Part shown: positions 8,025 to 18,433 of the stretch, piece by piece
Numbering within the stretch: position 1 is the stretch's first letter
Layout: every line of letters begins with the position of its first letter
NCBI RefSeq assembly: GCF_030161615.1
Contig: NZ_BSUN01000001.1
Location: forward strand, 1,364,001 to 1,428,000
Direction: 5' to 3'
Length of the DNA stretch: 64,000 nucleotides
Source of the DNA: Demequina litorisediminis
GTDB lineage: Bacteria; Actinomycetota; Actinomycetes; Actinomycetales; Demequinaceae
Notes under the pieces: model-generated
Seen by the model: only the letters and a program-made list of their open reading frames with translations
Database searches by the model: none
What the model was told of the DNA's origin: nothing
Made by a program: the position numbers and the translations under genes

Positions 8025-11000
8025 TCACTGCAGGGCATGCACCAGGCGTTTCACGGAGGCCGCGGCCACGTAGGTGGGAGCGGCTGGTGCCTCCTGAACA
8101 TCCGAGACCACGGTGCCGCCGTAGGGGTCGGTGGCGGTCAGGTACCAGCCGTCGCCCGCATGGCCTCCGTCCCACGCAGCGCTCACGGTGTCACCCGCGG
8201 GCACCTGCGAAAAGTCCGCGATGCTCGCGCCCTCGAGCGCGTCGACGCGCAGGCTCGTCGCTGACGAGCCGATGCGGTTCCGCGCGAATGCCCGCGCGCG
8301 CATAGGGGATGGTGAACTCCTGATGTTCGTCGTCAAGCACCCGATGCACGGCGTCGTAGTCGCCCAGGTAGTCGGAGTAGGTGCGCACCTGGATGGTCTG
8401 GCTGTCGTTGTCGAAATGCAGGAGCCTCAGGTAGCCCTCGCCGCCGTTGGGCAGGTCCTGGTAGTCGAACAGCATCGACGTGACGGTGCGATCATCGACC
8501 CCGTCGCCGTCATCATCGAACGAATCCAGGCGCGTATAGGCGTCGTGATAGTGACCCGAAAGCACGAACTTCACGTTGGGGTTGGTGGCCACCACCTCGT
8601 CGTGAATCCGCTGCGGCAGCGGGCCGAGGCCGCCGGTGGTGAGCATGTACTCGTGCAGATTCACGAACGCGATGCGCTCGGGGTACGCCGCGAGGACGTC
8701 GTTCATCCACGCGATCTGGTCGTCACCCGCGCCCCACCCCATGTACACGAACAGGAAGTCGATGCCGCCGGCGCTGACCAGGTCGTAGTGCCCGCGGTTG
8801 TCGAGGTGGTCGCCGCCCCACCAGGGGTTGTCCTCGTAGCGCTCGGCACCGAACCACTGCGAGAACTGCGTGTAGTCGTTGGTCGTCTGGTTGACGTCAT
8901 GGTTGCCCGCGAGCAGGCCGTAGGGCAGTCCCGCGTCGTCGAGGTCGCCGTACGTGGGGTCGGCCCGCAACCATTGCTCCTGCTGGCCCGACCAGTCGAC
9001 CACGTCTCCCGTGTGGACCAGGTACTGGAGGTTGAGGTCGTCGCGCTGCGCGAGCAGGTAGTCGTGGATCGACGTCTGGCGGTCGTAGATGTCCGCCTGG
9101 GCGTTGTAGTACTGGGTGTCGGACTCCCACGCGAGGGTGAAGTCGTACTCGGAGCGCGGGGTGTCGTCGGCGTGGTGCTGTTCGGCGACGTCCTCGCGCG
9201 GGGAGAGGTCGGGGCCCGCCCAGCCGATGCCGTGTTGCACCACAGCGGTGAGGGTGCCGTCGCGGGCCAGCGAGGCGTCGACCACGGCCTCGAGGGTGAC
9301 GGTGTCATCGGCCGATGCGGTGGTGACAGTATCGACGGCTGTCCAGGTCTCGGCGTCCTCGTCGAGGACGCTGAGGGTCAGCCGCGCGTCCGCATCGGCG
9401 CTGCCGGTCCACACGAGCCGCACCTGGGCGGAGCCCTCGGGGACGTCGGCCTCCAGGAGGACGTAGGGCAGCGCATCCGCGCCCTCGGTGGTGACAGCAG
9501 CATCGTCGCTCGCCGCGAGCGCGCGCAGCGTCGTCGCGTCCGCCGCGGTGCCGCCGGAGCGGTCGGTGGCGGCGGCATCGGCCACGGAGCCCGTCGTCAC
9601 GGCGACGTCCTCACCAAGCACAAGCCTGCTGGCCCCGTGCGAAGGCGACGTCGAGCGGGTCGGCCGAGGCGTCGTCGACGGTGGCGCTCAGCAGGAGGCC
9701 GTCTCCGGAGGTGACGGTGCGGGTGGTGGCGACCGTGGGGTCTTCACGCGGAATGGTGAACGGCACGGACGCGGTGGAGACGTTGCCCACCCGGTCCGTG
9801 GCGGTGATGGTCGCGACGTGATCGCCGGGGGTGTCGGTCAGGGACGACAACGCGTGGGGGAGGCGAATGCTGCGGCCGTCGAGCGACGCGGCGACCTCGG
9901 CCACCCCGGCGCCGGGGTCGTCGGCGGCGACGTCCAACTCGGTGTCGCCGCGCACCTGGGCGTCCGCCGCGAGCGTGGGGTCAAGCACCGGTGCGGTGTT
10001 GTCGACGCGGAGGTCGAGGCTTGCTGTGTGGTCGCCGTCGGTCGCGGTGAAGGTGTGATCGCCGTCGGCGGCGGCGGTGGTGTCCCAGGTGTAGCCGAGC
10101 GCGGTGAAGGCATCATCGGGGACGTCGAAGGTGACCTCGAGATAGTTCAGCGCGCCGGGGTTGTCGCCCACGTCGATCCACTCGGTCGCGTCGGTGATCT
10201 CGCGGGGGCGCAGGATGCGGCCGTCGGGCAGGCCGAGCCGCACGTTGCGCGCCATGAAGTCGTCGTTGACCTCGTCGGGGTCGATCTCCGGGGCGGCCTT
10301 GGTGCCCGAGTAGATGCGGGCCACGACCGGCTCGCCGGGATTAACCGCGTCGAGGGGCAGCGGCGTCTCGACGGTCTCCGTGGTGCCGAGGAATCCCTCG
10401 TCGAAGACCTCCAGCACGTCACCGTCGACGATGACGCCGTGACGGAAGTACGGGTCCGTCAGCGTGGCGTCGAAGGCCAGGATGGGCTCGAATTCGAGTT
10501 CTGGCTCGCCGTCCACCTCCACGCCGTCGATGGCGAGGGTGTGGGTCGCGGGGTAGGCGTCGCCTCCGGCGACGAGGCGCTGAGTTCCGGCGACGTAGGC
10601 GCCGTTGGCCCTGGTCAGCGGCGGCGCGACGAGGGGCTCGACCAGGTCAGCGCCGAGCGGCTGAGCGTTGTGTCCGCCGCCGATGCGCAAGGCCTCGGGT
10701 TCGCGTGCACGTGTCACGGTGGTCTCGGGTCCGTGGAGCACTTGGCTGCCCGCCGTCACCGTGAAGCGGTAGGTGAAGGCTCTCGCGGCCCACGGTGTCC
10801 GCGCCGGAGAGGTGGAAGCGGAACTTGCCGATCTCATCCTTGGTGAGGCTGTGGCGCACCGGCGCGGTGTCGCGGTTGTTCCACACCTCGATCTCGACGC
10901 TGTGGAGCAGTCCGTCGTCGTTGGCCCATGCCTCCAGGTCGAGCGTGGTGCCGGGCGTGAACTGGGTGGGCGACTCATCGCGGAGCCGGGGCTCGCGGCC

Positions 11001-11726
11001 CTGAGGTGCCGTGGCGATCAGCGCCGCGTCGGCGTGCGTAGCGGCCACGCCTGGGCTGGGGGCGGCCAGCCCCTCGCGGGCGTTGATGCCACCGGCGTCC
11101 TCGGTGGGGGCGTACTGCACTCCCGCGAGGTGTGCGGCATCGGCGTTGCCGTCCTCGTTGTAATAGGCCCGCGCCGCCTGGATGCCGGAGTCCGTGAGGA
11201 TCTCGAAACCGCGCATCACGGAGTTCGACAGGCCACTGGCGTCCACCATGCCGAGCGTCTCGCCCTCGACCAGCGCCGTGCCGTAGGCGGCGTTGAAGTC
11301 CGCCACCGAGAGGCCGCGCGTCGCCTCGGATCGGATCCACAGCACGAGCGTGGCTCCGGGCGCGAGGACGATGTCCTGCGTGGTGGTGGGCCATTCGACG
11401 GTCGAGATGGGGTTCAGGTCCGCAAGCGGGTAGACGTACCTGATGCGGAAGTCGTCCCACGCGAGCGCGCCGTCGGAGGCGTTGCGCACTTCGACGTACT
11501 CGAACGCGTCCGTGCCATCGTAGTTGGGAGAGTTCGCCACGATCTCGCTGATCTGGAGCACGGGGTCGTAGCGCTCCGGTTCCGGTGGCGGCCACACCAC
11601 CGTGGGCAGGGGCGCGGCCGATGCGGCGGTCGCGGCTGCCCCCTCGGTCGCCTGGGCCTGTGGCCCTGCGAGGGTGACGGCCGCCACGAGGGAGGCCACG
11701 GCGAGTCGGCGAAGAGTGACGCTCAC
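8025..11726 (-). CDS. Secreted multidomain lamin-tail / calcineurin-like metallophosphatase
   Basis: About 1,232 residues from GTG 11726. A signal peptide (RRLAVASLVAAVTLAG...AQA) leads to a lamin-tail domain (about residues 60-180, QISEIVANSPNYDGTDAFEYVE), beta-rich Ig-like regions, and a metallophosphatase domain with SDTQYY, HTGDVVDW, GNHDVN and SGHYHDAY, the canonical metal-binding set. It probably acts outside the cell on phosphoesters or as an adhesin with an enzyme domain. Frame breaks: about 10780 and 9624 (AGCT sites) and an extra base in a GC run near 8295. A single gene stands to itself; substrate unknown. Confidence 0.8.
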
Positions 11727-11867
11727 GGTCGAGAGTCAACCCACGCGACACCCACGCGGCAATCAGATCCGGCCCTTTGCGTCGAAGGTTCACCGGGGCG
11801 TCACGGGACCGTCATGTCCATCGCCGATGCGTCATCTGCGGTGGGGCGCGGCGCTAGGGTCGTTGCT

Positions 11868-12543
11868 GTGGAGAGCCTTAGATCCCTGCGACCTCGCGCC
11901 ATCGTCACCGCGGGTGTCGCACTGCTCGCCCTGACGGGCTGCATGGGCGAGGCCGAGAGCCCGGCCCCGAGCCCCGCGATCACGGTGACCCGCACTGCCA
12001 CTCCGTCGCCATCGGCCACCGAGCCGGCCGAGGCCGCACCCTTCGCCGCCCCGGGTTCCACGGTGGCGGGCGGGGATGACCTGGTCCTGCCCGCCCTCGC
12101 ACAGGACGCCGCCGGCACGCAGACCGAGGTGGCCATCGCCTTCACGCTCGGTGACGTCGAGACGGGCGAGATCGACGACCTCGCGGGCGTCCTCACCGAT
12201 GCCGAGGTCGACGAGCCTGTGGTACCAATACCCGGTGTTCGTGCACTACACGGCGACCGTCAGCGGGCCGCAGGTGCCCGCAGATTTCACCATCACCGAA
12301 CCCGCCTCCGTGACCGGCACCACCACCACGGGCGGCGAGGCGTCCGCCCCTGAGGGCGAGGGCGCACCGTCGACGTGCACGCCCGTGGACGTGGCGGCGT
12401 TGTCGGCGGACGGCACCGCCGAGGGCTGCTGGACGCTGCTGGTGAGGTACGACGCCGAACTCACCGGCGTGCGCTACTCGGGAACGTTCCAGGGCACGGC
12501 CGCCGACTACATGACCGCGCCGGTGACCTGGGAAGTGCAGTAG
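11868..12543 (+). CDS. Secreted lipoprotein of unknown function
   Basis: About 224 residues from GTG 11868. The N-terminus is a lipoprotein signal ending in the lipobox LLALTGC, so the protein should be acylated and anchored outside the membrane. A Ser/Pro/Thr-rich linker follows, then a beta-rich domain with two Cys (STCTP and GCWTL, possibly a disulfide). The frame is broken at about 12215, where GAGCTGTGG fits and GAGCCTGTGG is read. Divergent from the phosphatase gene with about 140 bp between them. No family recognised. Confidence 0.65.
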
Positions 12544-12563
12544 CCGCCGATCGCGCGGAGTCC

Positions 12564-13190
12564 CTAGGCGGCGATGGCCGATCGCAGCGCCAGCACCACC
12601 ACGAGCGCAGCACCCACGCCCGCCGTCCACCGTCTCGCGGTGGGGGTCAGCAGCCGTGACCGGAAGCCCGCACCCACGGCGGCAAGCACCACCTGCCACA
12701 CCGCCGACCCCAACAGCACGCCCGCCACGAACGCGGCGCGTGACGCCCCCGACGCGTGAGCCCCGAGCGCCGGACCCGCGGCCAGCGCGGCGAAGTAGAT
12801 CACCGTGGTGGGGTTGGCGAGCGTGAGTCCCAACACCATCGCGTACGAGCGCAGCGGCGAAGCCGCGCGAGCATCCGGGGGTGCCGCGACTACAGACGCG
12901 TCTCCTCGCGACCACACGGGACGTGCGAGCACGACGGCGACCACCATGAGCACCACGGCCGCCGCCCAGTGCAATGCGGTGGCGTGCTCAGCGATCGCGG
13001 GCCCCACCGCGGCGCCCACGGTCACCGCCAGGGTGGCGTAGGCGGCATCGGCCGTGGCGGTGCCAAGGCCGGCCGCGGCGCCGGAGACGAATCCGTGTTC
13101 CACGGCGCGCTGAATGATGAGGACGCCGATGGCTCCCAGGGGGATCGCGACCGCGAGGCCCGCGATGATGCCCTCGAGCAACGCGTGCAT
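12564..13190 (-). CDS. LysE/RhtB family amino acid exporter
   Basis: A 208-residue membrane protein with six hydrophobic segments. The N-terminal GIIAGLAVAIPLGAIGVLII, the following GAAAGLGTATADAAYA and the central LTLANPTTVIYF are hallmarks of LysE-type exporters, which expel basic amino acids, homoserine or similar small molecules. Substrate cannot be assigned. The frame is intact. It lies just downstream (same strand) of tRNA-Ala and converges with the lipoprotein gene. Confidence 0.85.
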   Translation of the reverse strand: MHALLEGIIAGLAVAIPLGAIGVLIIQRAVEHGFVSGAAAGLGTATADAAYATLAVTVGAAVGPAIAEHATALHWAAAVVLMVVAVVLARPVWSRGDASVVAAPPDARAASPLRSYAMVLGLTLANPTTVIYFAALAAGPALGAHASGASRAAFVAGVLLGSAVWQVVLAAVGAGFRSRLLTPTARRWTAGVGAALVVVLALRSAIAA

Positions 13191-13233
13191 CAGGAGGGCG
13201 TTCGCTTGGCCGTCATGGCGGCCAGCGTAGTGG

Positions 13234-13306
13234 TGGAGCCTAGGGGACTCGAACCCCTAACCCCCTGCTTGCAAAGCAGGTGCGCTACCAATTGCGCCAA
13301 GGCCCC
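13234..13306 (-). tRNA. tRNA-Ala (anticodon TGC)
   Basis: The reverse complement folds as a full cloverleaf. The acceptor stem pairs GGGGCCT with AGGCTCC and contains the G3:U70 wobble that identifies alanine tRNAs. The anticodon loop is TTTGCAA with anticodon TGC, and the T-arm reads GGGGTTCGAGTCCCC. The terminal CCA is not encoded in the usual position. Partner of tRNA-Ile next door. Confidence 0.95.
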
Positions 13307-13364
13307 TGGTGAATCTCGCGAAGCGGGATTCTGCGGTGTTCACCTTGCGGTGCTCCCACCGTGG

Positions 13365-13436
13365 TGGGCCCAGGAGGACTTGAACCTCCGACCTCTTCGT
13401 TATCAGCGAAGCGCTCTAACCGCCTGGTATGGGCCC
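13365..13436 (-). tRNA. tRNA-Ile (anticodon GAT) with corrupted D-arm
   Basis: Acceptor (GGGCCCA / TGGGCCC), anticodon arm (CTTCGCTGATAACGAAG, anticodon GAT) and T-arm (GGAGGTTCAAGTCCTCC) are perfect for tRNA-Ile. The D-arm reads ATACCAGGCGG where bacterial tRNA-Ile has ATAGCTCAGGCGG. So the near-universal AGCTC of the D-stem is damaged and the gene is two bases short. This is the same AGCT anomaly seen in the protein genes, and here it cannot be explained as ordinary gene decay because the only nearby Ile tRNA is essential. Confidence 0.88.
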
Positions 13437-13529
13437 TTTCGCGGCGACTGCCGCGGCGACCAACCATACCCCACGGGCGCCCGCTTCTCCAAAACGGGCA
13501 ACGGGCCCCGGGGACAGGTGGCGCGGTGG

Positions 13530-14386
13530 TTAGTCGTCCGTGAGGGTCACGTAGACGCCGCCCACCACGGAGGAGACGGCGTTGTAGAGGAAGGCGCCGA
13601 TGGCGCTCAGTGCGGTGAGCAGCACCACGTTGACGACCGAGATCAGCACCGCCGCGCTCATCCACTTGTTGAGCCTGGAAGAACTGCATGAGGTTGAGGT
13701 CCTGGGGCTCGGTGAAGAGCCTGGCCGATCCACTCGTTGGCAAGGACAAAGAGGCCCTGGCCATCGAGCACGTGCCACACCACATACGTGGCGACCACCG
13801 TCATGATGCCGACGGCCACGGACAGCAGGAAGCCGATCTTGAGGACCGACCACGGATCGATGCGCGAGACCAGCACGCGGGCACGGCGCGGCGCTCCCTT
13901 GCCGGCGAGAGACGCCATGTCGTCACCCTCGGTGAGCGAGCGCTTGGCGCGACCGCCATACTGCTTGAGCTTCTCGACGCCGGTTCCGAGCACCGCGGTC
14001 ACGCCGCCCTCGGCGGGCGCCGACGGCTGCTCACCAGTGGGCGTCTCGTCTGCGGTGGTGCGCGGCTTCGCGGTGGGCAGCGCCTGCGTGGCGGCCGGCA
14101 CCGACGGCGCGGGCACCTGCTGCGTGGGCGCGGTGGCCTGCACGCCGGACACCGGCGCGAACGAGCGCTGAGCCGCGGCGGGCTGCGCCGCCGTGGGCTG
14201 AGCACCGGACACGGGCTGCTGGCCCGAGACCGGCTGCTGGCCAGTGGTGGGGCGCAGGGACGCGCGCGTGGGGGTCTGGCCCGTGGTCGGGGCTCCACCG
14301 GAGACGGGGACGTCACCCGTGGTGGGCTGGAAGCCCTGCGGGGTGAAGGTCTGGCCGGATCGGGTGGCGCGGTCGTCCGCGGTCAT
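13530..14386 (-). CDS. DUF3566 transmembrane protein
   Basis: About 284 residues. The N-terminal 130 residues are low complexity, with repeats of QPVSG and TTGQ and many Thr, Pro and Gln. Then comes the DUF3566 domain: basic RRARVLVSRIDPWSVLK, a membrane helix, and a second helix near the end with SAIGAFLYNAVSSVVGG. This is the actinobacterial gene normally found between gyrA and tRNA-Ile. Two frame breaks, at about 13677 and 13722, are both CAGCTC read as CAGGCTC. Here the gene is about 5.6 kb from gyrA because other genes lie between. Confidence 0.87.
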
Positions 14387-14472
14387 GAAAACTCCTCGTC
14401 GAGCCGCGCCAGGCGCGCGGCATCAAGGCTCCAGGGTACTTCAGCGCGCTCTCAGGCTGAAGTAGCCCGACA

Positions 14473-14565
14473 CGCCGATGGCCGAGCCCCGCAAGGGGAC
14501 CCGGCCATCGGCGACGCTCACGCGTCGGGTGAAGAGATCGGGAGGCCACCATCAAGCCTCCCGAT
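14473..14565 (-). terminator. Two hairpins downstream of katA
   Basis: One stem pairs CGCCGATGGCC (14473-14483) with GGCCATCGGCG (14503-14513) around an inner CCCC-GCAA-GGGG. The second pairs ATCGGGAGGC (14537-14546) with GCCTCCCGAT (14556-14565). Both lie just after the katA stop at 14576 and before DUF3566, so they probably end the fur-katA transcript. Confidence 0.7.
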
Positions 14566-14575
14566 ACGGGGTGGG

Positions 14576-16092
14576 CTAGACGCTCACGGGCTCCGTGCCG
14601 GTGCCGGGCTCGCCAGCCTCGACGGGCGCCTCGCCGGTGAGGTTGGCGCGCAGGCTGGGCGCCAAGGTTCGCGTCGACGTTGGTCCAGTACTGGATGGCC
14701 CGCTCGCGGATCCCGTCGGACTTCACGGCACCGACGTGACCCGTGATCTGGTCCAGGATGTGCGCCTTCTGCTGGTCGTTGAAGACGTCGCGGTACAGGC
14801 TGCCCGCCTGGCCAAAGTCGTCGTCCTCCGCGTGCAGTGTCGCGGCGGCGCGCACCATCGCACCGTCGGACTCCCAGTTTCCGGCGTCACCGGCACGCTC
14901 GGCGTCGGCGTGCGCGCCACCCTTGCTGTTGGGCGCGTACACCGGCGTGGAGGCCGAGGAGAAGGAGTAACGCATCGCGCCATCCTTCGAGTACGAGTGG
15001 CCGTTGGCATCGGCCGCGTGGGGCGCGTTGACGGGGAGGTCGGCGTGGTTGGTGCCCACGCGGTAGCGGTGAGCGTCCGCGTAGGAGAAGATGCGCGCCA
15101 TCAGCATCTTGTCGGGCGAGGCGCCGATGCCGGGGACAAAGTTCGAGGGCGCGAAGGTGGCCTGCTCGATCTGCGCGAAGTAGTTCTCGGGGTTCTTGTT
15201 GAGGCTCCATGACACCCACGGGGATGAGCGGGTAGTCGGCGTGCGGCCACACCTTGGTGAGGTCGAACGGGTTGAAGCGGTACGTCTTGGCGTCCTCGTA
15301 GGGCATCACCTGGACGTGGAGGTCCCACTTGGGGAAGTCTCCGGCCTCGATGTGCTCGTAGAGGTCACGGATGTGGTGGTCGGCGTCCGAGCCCGCGAGC
15401 CTGGCCCGCCTCCTCGATCGAGAGGCCGTGCACGCCCTGCTGGCTCTTGAAGTGGTACTTGACCCAGAAGCGCTCGCCTTCGGCGTTCGTCCACTGGTAG
15501 GTGTGCGAGCCGTAGCCCTGCATCTCGCGCCACGAGCGGGGAGGCCGCGCTCGCCCATCAGCCAGGTGACCTGGTGTGCGGACTCGGGCTGGAGGGTCCA
15601 GAAGTCCCACTGCATGTCGTTGTCGCGCAGGTGCGAGCCGGGGAGGCGCTTCTGCGAACGGATGAAGTCGGGGAACTTGATGCCGTCACGGATGAAGAAG
15701 ACGGGGGTGTTGTTGCCCACGAGGTCGTAGTTGCCCTCGGTGGTGTAGAACTTCAGCGCGAAGCCGCGGGGGTCGCGCCACGTGTCGGGCGAGCCGTTCT
15801 CACCTGCGACCGACGAGAAGCGCGCGAGCATCTCGGTCTGGACGCCGTCCTGGAACAGCGCCGCGCGGGTGTACTTGGCGATCTCGGGGTTGGTGGTGGT
15901 GAAGGTACCGAAGGCACCGCCGCCCTTGGCGTGGACCACTCGCTCCGGCACGCGCTCACGGTTGAACTGGGCCGCCTTCTCGACCAGGTAGTGATCGGTC
16001 AGCGCGGTGACACCGTCGTTGCCGACGGTCTGCGAGTGCTGGTCCGATGCGACGGGCGCTCCGGAGTTGGTGGTGGTGAACTTGTCGCTCAC
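14576..16092 (-). CDS. katA: Monofunctional haem catalase
   Basis: A 504-residue catalase that breaks hydrogen peroxide into water and oxygen. Visible landmarks: the distal His region [48 protein letters not shown] (written in parts), the NTPVFFIRD motif and the proximal haem ligand region [15 protein letters not shown] with the ligand Tyr. Four frame breaks: about 14663, 15208 and 15402 (AGCT read with an extra base) and about 15540 (one base lost where GAGCTCGTG fits). The corrected length is exact. It follows fur by 24 bp, an operon typical of peroxide-responsive control. Confidence 0.93.
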
Positions 16093-16116
16093 GGCATTCT
16101 CCTTAGGGTCGTGGGT

Positions 16117-16581
16117 TCACAGGGCCGATGCCGCCGGCTCGGCCTGGGTGACCTTGCAGGCTGAGCAGATGCCCCAGAAGGTGACTTCGGCCTCGGTGAG
16201 GTCGAAGCCGCTGGTCGTGCTCGGCGTCAGGCAGGGCGCGTGCCCCGTGACGCAGTCGACGTCGGCGACGGCACCGCACCGCTGGCACACGATGTGGTGG
16301 TGGTTGTCGCCTACGCGAAGTTCGAAGAGTCCCGGCTGCCCCGCGGGCTCGATCCGGCGTGCGATGCCTGCCTCGGTGAGGTCGTTCAGCACGTTGTGGA
16401 CGGCCTGGCGTGAGGTGTGGGGGAGGTGCATCGAGACGGCGGTGAGGACCGCGTCGACGCCGGAGTGGGGGTGGTCGGCAAGGGCCGCGATGACGGCGAT
16501 GCGGCTGTCCGTCACGCGCAGGCCAGCACCGCGCAGCAGCGCGATGGGCTCGACGGTGGCGGTGGTCTCCATGCTCACCAT
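16117..16581 (-). CDS. Fur family peroxide/iron-responsive repressor
   Basis: About 154 residues if started at ATG 16581. A winged-helix N-terminus (VTDSRIAVIAAL, TSRQAVHNVLNDL) leads to the metal-binding HHHIVCQRCG and a C-terminal CSAC, the two CxxC pairs of the structural zinc site. It is the first gene of an operon with katA, as furA-katG in mycobacteria, so it probably senses peroxide or iron and represses katA (inference). A TTG start at 16608 is possible but would lie inside the operator palindrome. Frame intact. Confidence 0.88.
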   Translation of the reverse strand: MVSMETTATVEPIALLRGAGLRVTDSRIAVIAALADHPHSGVDAVLTAVSMHLPHTSRQAVHNVLNDLTEAGIARRIEPAGQPGLFELRVGDNHHHIVCQRCGAVADVDCVTGHAPCLTPSTTSGFDLTEAEVTFWGICSACKVTQAEPAASAL

Positions 16582-16593
16582 GGTGACAGGTTG

Positions 16594-16610
16594 TTTTGAC
16601 TCTGTCAAAA
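16594..16610. promoter_or_regulatory. Palindromic operator upstream of fur-katA
   Basis: TTTTGAC-TCT-GTCAAAA is a perfect inverted repeat (7-bp arms) 13 bp upstream of the chosen fur start, in an otherwise GC-rich region. AT-rich palindromes of this kind are typical autoregulatory FurA/PerR-type sites. Its binding by the Fur protein is inferred. Confidence 0.6.
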
Positions 16611-16633
16611 GAGGGGGCGGTACTGCGAACGCG

Positions 16634-17397
16634 CTATGCCCACTGACCGCGAGAGATCAGGACCTCCTTGAGAAGGTCCGCGCGGTCCGAGACGATGCCG
16701 TCCACGCCCATGTCGAGCAACTTCTCCATGTGATCCACCCGGTTCACCGTCCAGATGTAGACCTGCTTGCCCGCGGCGTGAGCCTTCTCGACGTGGCCGG
16801 GAAAGATGATCGGGATGTTCTTCTGGCGCCACGGGATTTGAAGCGCGTCCACGTCTCCCAGCGTCTTGGCGGTGTCTGCCCCGAAGAAACTACCCACCCA
16901 CCAGGCGACGGCCTCGCGCTGCGCCGCCGGTCGCGCCACGGGGCGGCTCAGCAGGCGAGGGTCTCGCGCCTGCGCTCGACGCTGAACGATCCGAGGCACA
17001 CGCGGTCGTGCGCCTTGGTGCGTTCGATGGCCTTGGCTACCGGCACGATGCCCGAGTCGCCCTTGACGTCGATGTTCACTTTGACGTCCGGCCAGGTGCC
17101 GAGCACGTCCTCGAGCGCCGGAACGGGTTCGAGGCCCCCGATGCGCGCCGCCTTCACCGACGACCACTGCCGTTCGTCCACGCGACCCGTCGCATCGGTG
17201 GTGCGGTCGAGCGTCTCGTCGTGGAGCGCGACCGCCACCCCATCGGCCGTGCCGTGGGCATCGGTCTCGAGGTAGCCAAAGCCCAGATCCACCGCCGCCT
17301 GGAACGCCTTCATCGAGTTTTCGAGGCCGTCCAGCGAGAAGCCACGGTGTGCCAGCGCCGCGGGACGCCCGCCGTTGTCGAAGTACGGGTGGCTCAT
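16634..17397 (-). CDS. Glycerophosphodiester phosphodiesterase
   Basis: About 254 residues of a GDPD TIM-barrel enzyme that cleaves glycerophosphodiesters to glycerol 3-phosphate and an alcohol. The active-site signatures AHRGFSLDGLENSMKAF, LETDAHGTADG and ALHDETLDRTTDATG give the catalytic His pair and metal-binding Glu/Asp; VNIDVKG and YIWTVNRVDHM are also present. No signal peptide. One frame break near 16950, a base lost where TCAAGCTG fits (read as TCGCCTG). Its ATG overlaps the stop of the hydrolase gene (ATGA), so the two form an operon, perhaps for lipid turnover. Confidence 0.88.
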
Positions 17398-18360
17398 TCC
17401 AGCACCTTATCCACGAACACCCTCACCGCGTCGAGGTAGCGCTCGCGAGGTTCGTCCGCACTGAGCGCCAGGTCGTGGATCGACCCGGGCACCACGAGTC
17501 GCTCCACGTCGCTGCCGAGTCCGGCCGCCACCCGCTCGATGGCCGCGACATCCACCACGGTGTCCTGGCTTCCGTGGCGCGGATTATCGAGCCGGTCAGG
17601 CCCGGTGGAGTCCGCGGAGGCGACGAGCACGGGCACGCGGATCCCGAGCCCTCCCGCCACCCTGGTGCGAGCCGCAAGCGTGGCGGCGAGCCAGCCCGCC
17701 GTGGCCCCCACTCCCTCCGGTCGCTTCCAGGCCGTGTCGAAGACCCAACCGCGATCGCGCAACCCCGTCGTGTAAGGCGACGGCGCTGGCACCACCACCC
17801 GCCGCGGCTGGAAACGCGCCAACGTGGGGACGATCCTCATGGCGGCCGCCTGCCACGCCGACAGCGGCAAACCGAAGAGCGGACCATCGAGGATCAGACC
17901 GGCAAGGGCCGGGTCGGGGCGGTCGTGCGCCCAGATCGTGGCGGCCAGGCCCCCGTCGAGTGCGCGTGCACCACGAGGGGCAGGCTGCCGAGCCCTCGCG
18001 CGGCAGCATCGGCTACGGCCGCTGCCGCGGCATGGGCGATGTCCTCACCCAACTCGTCGATATGGCCGATGTGGTGCGCCTGGTTGCCGTCGCGCAACGA
18101 ACGGCCGGCGCGGCGCATGTCCACGGCGTAGACCGCACAGCCGGACTGAGCCATCGCATCGGCCAGATGCGTGGCGAAAAAGTAGTCGTTGTAGCCGTGG
18201 ACGATGAGCGCGACCCCCGCACCCGCTCCGGCACGGCGGTGCGGCGCACGAGTGTCCTGGTCAGCGGCCCATCGTCCTGACCGGGCCCCGCGGCCGGCGC
18301 GCCGAGGTCGGCCGCCTCGTAGCCGTCGAGGAGGTCGGGGGCCCACGTCAGCGTGCTCAT
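17394..18360 (-). CDS. Alpha/beta hydrolase, lysophospholipase-like
   Basis: About 322 residues with the S33/lysophospholipase pattern: VALIVHGYNDY (oxyanion strand), VHAHSTGG with the nucleophile Ser, VPVLVASADSTGPDR near the acid residue, and GSIHDL with the catalytic His. Two single-G losses in G runs (about 18210 and 17955) break the frame. Coupled to the glycerophosphodiesterase, so a combined route that deacylates phospholipids and then splits the headgroup diester is plausible (inference). Confidence 0.8.
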
Positions 18361-18433
18361 GGTCCGAGCCTATCCGCGGGACCCGCCGCGTGGCCGTCAC
18401 CCACGATTCACCTGGCAACGGCACACTTGGCGC

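Noticed and set aside
8131-9714. A 527-codon open frame on the plus strand opposite the phosphatase gene
   Set aside because: It is antisense to a recognised protein, is rich in Val/Gly/Arg as expected for a GC-rich shadow frame, and has no domain features.
10773-11860. Long plus-strand extension upstream of the lipoprotein start
   Set aside because: This part is the shadow of the lamin-tail gene; a lipoprotein signal peptide with lipobox begins at 11868, which is the true start.
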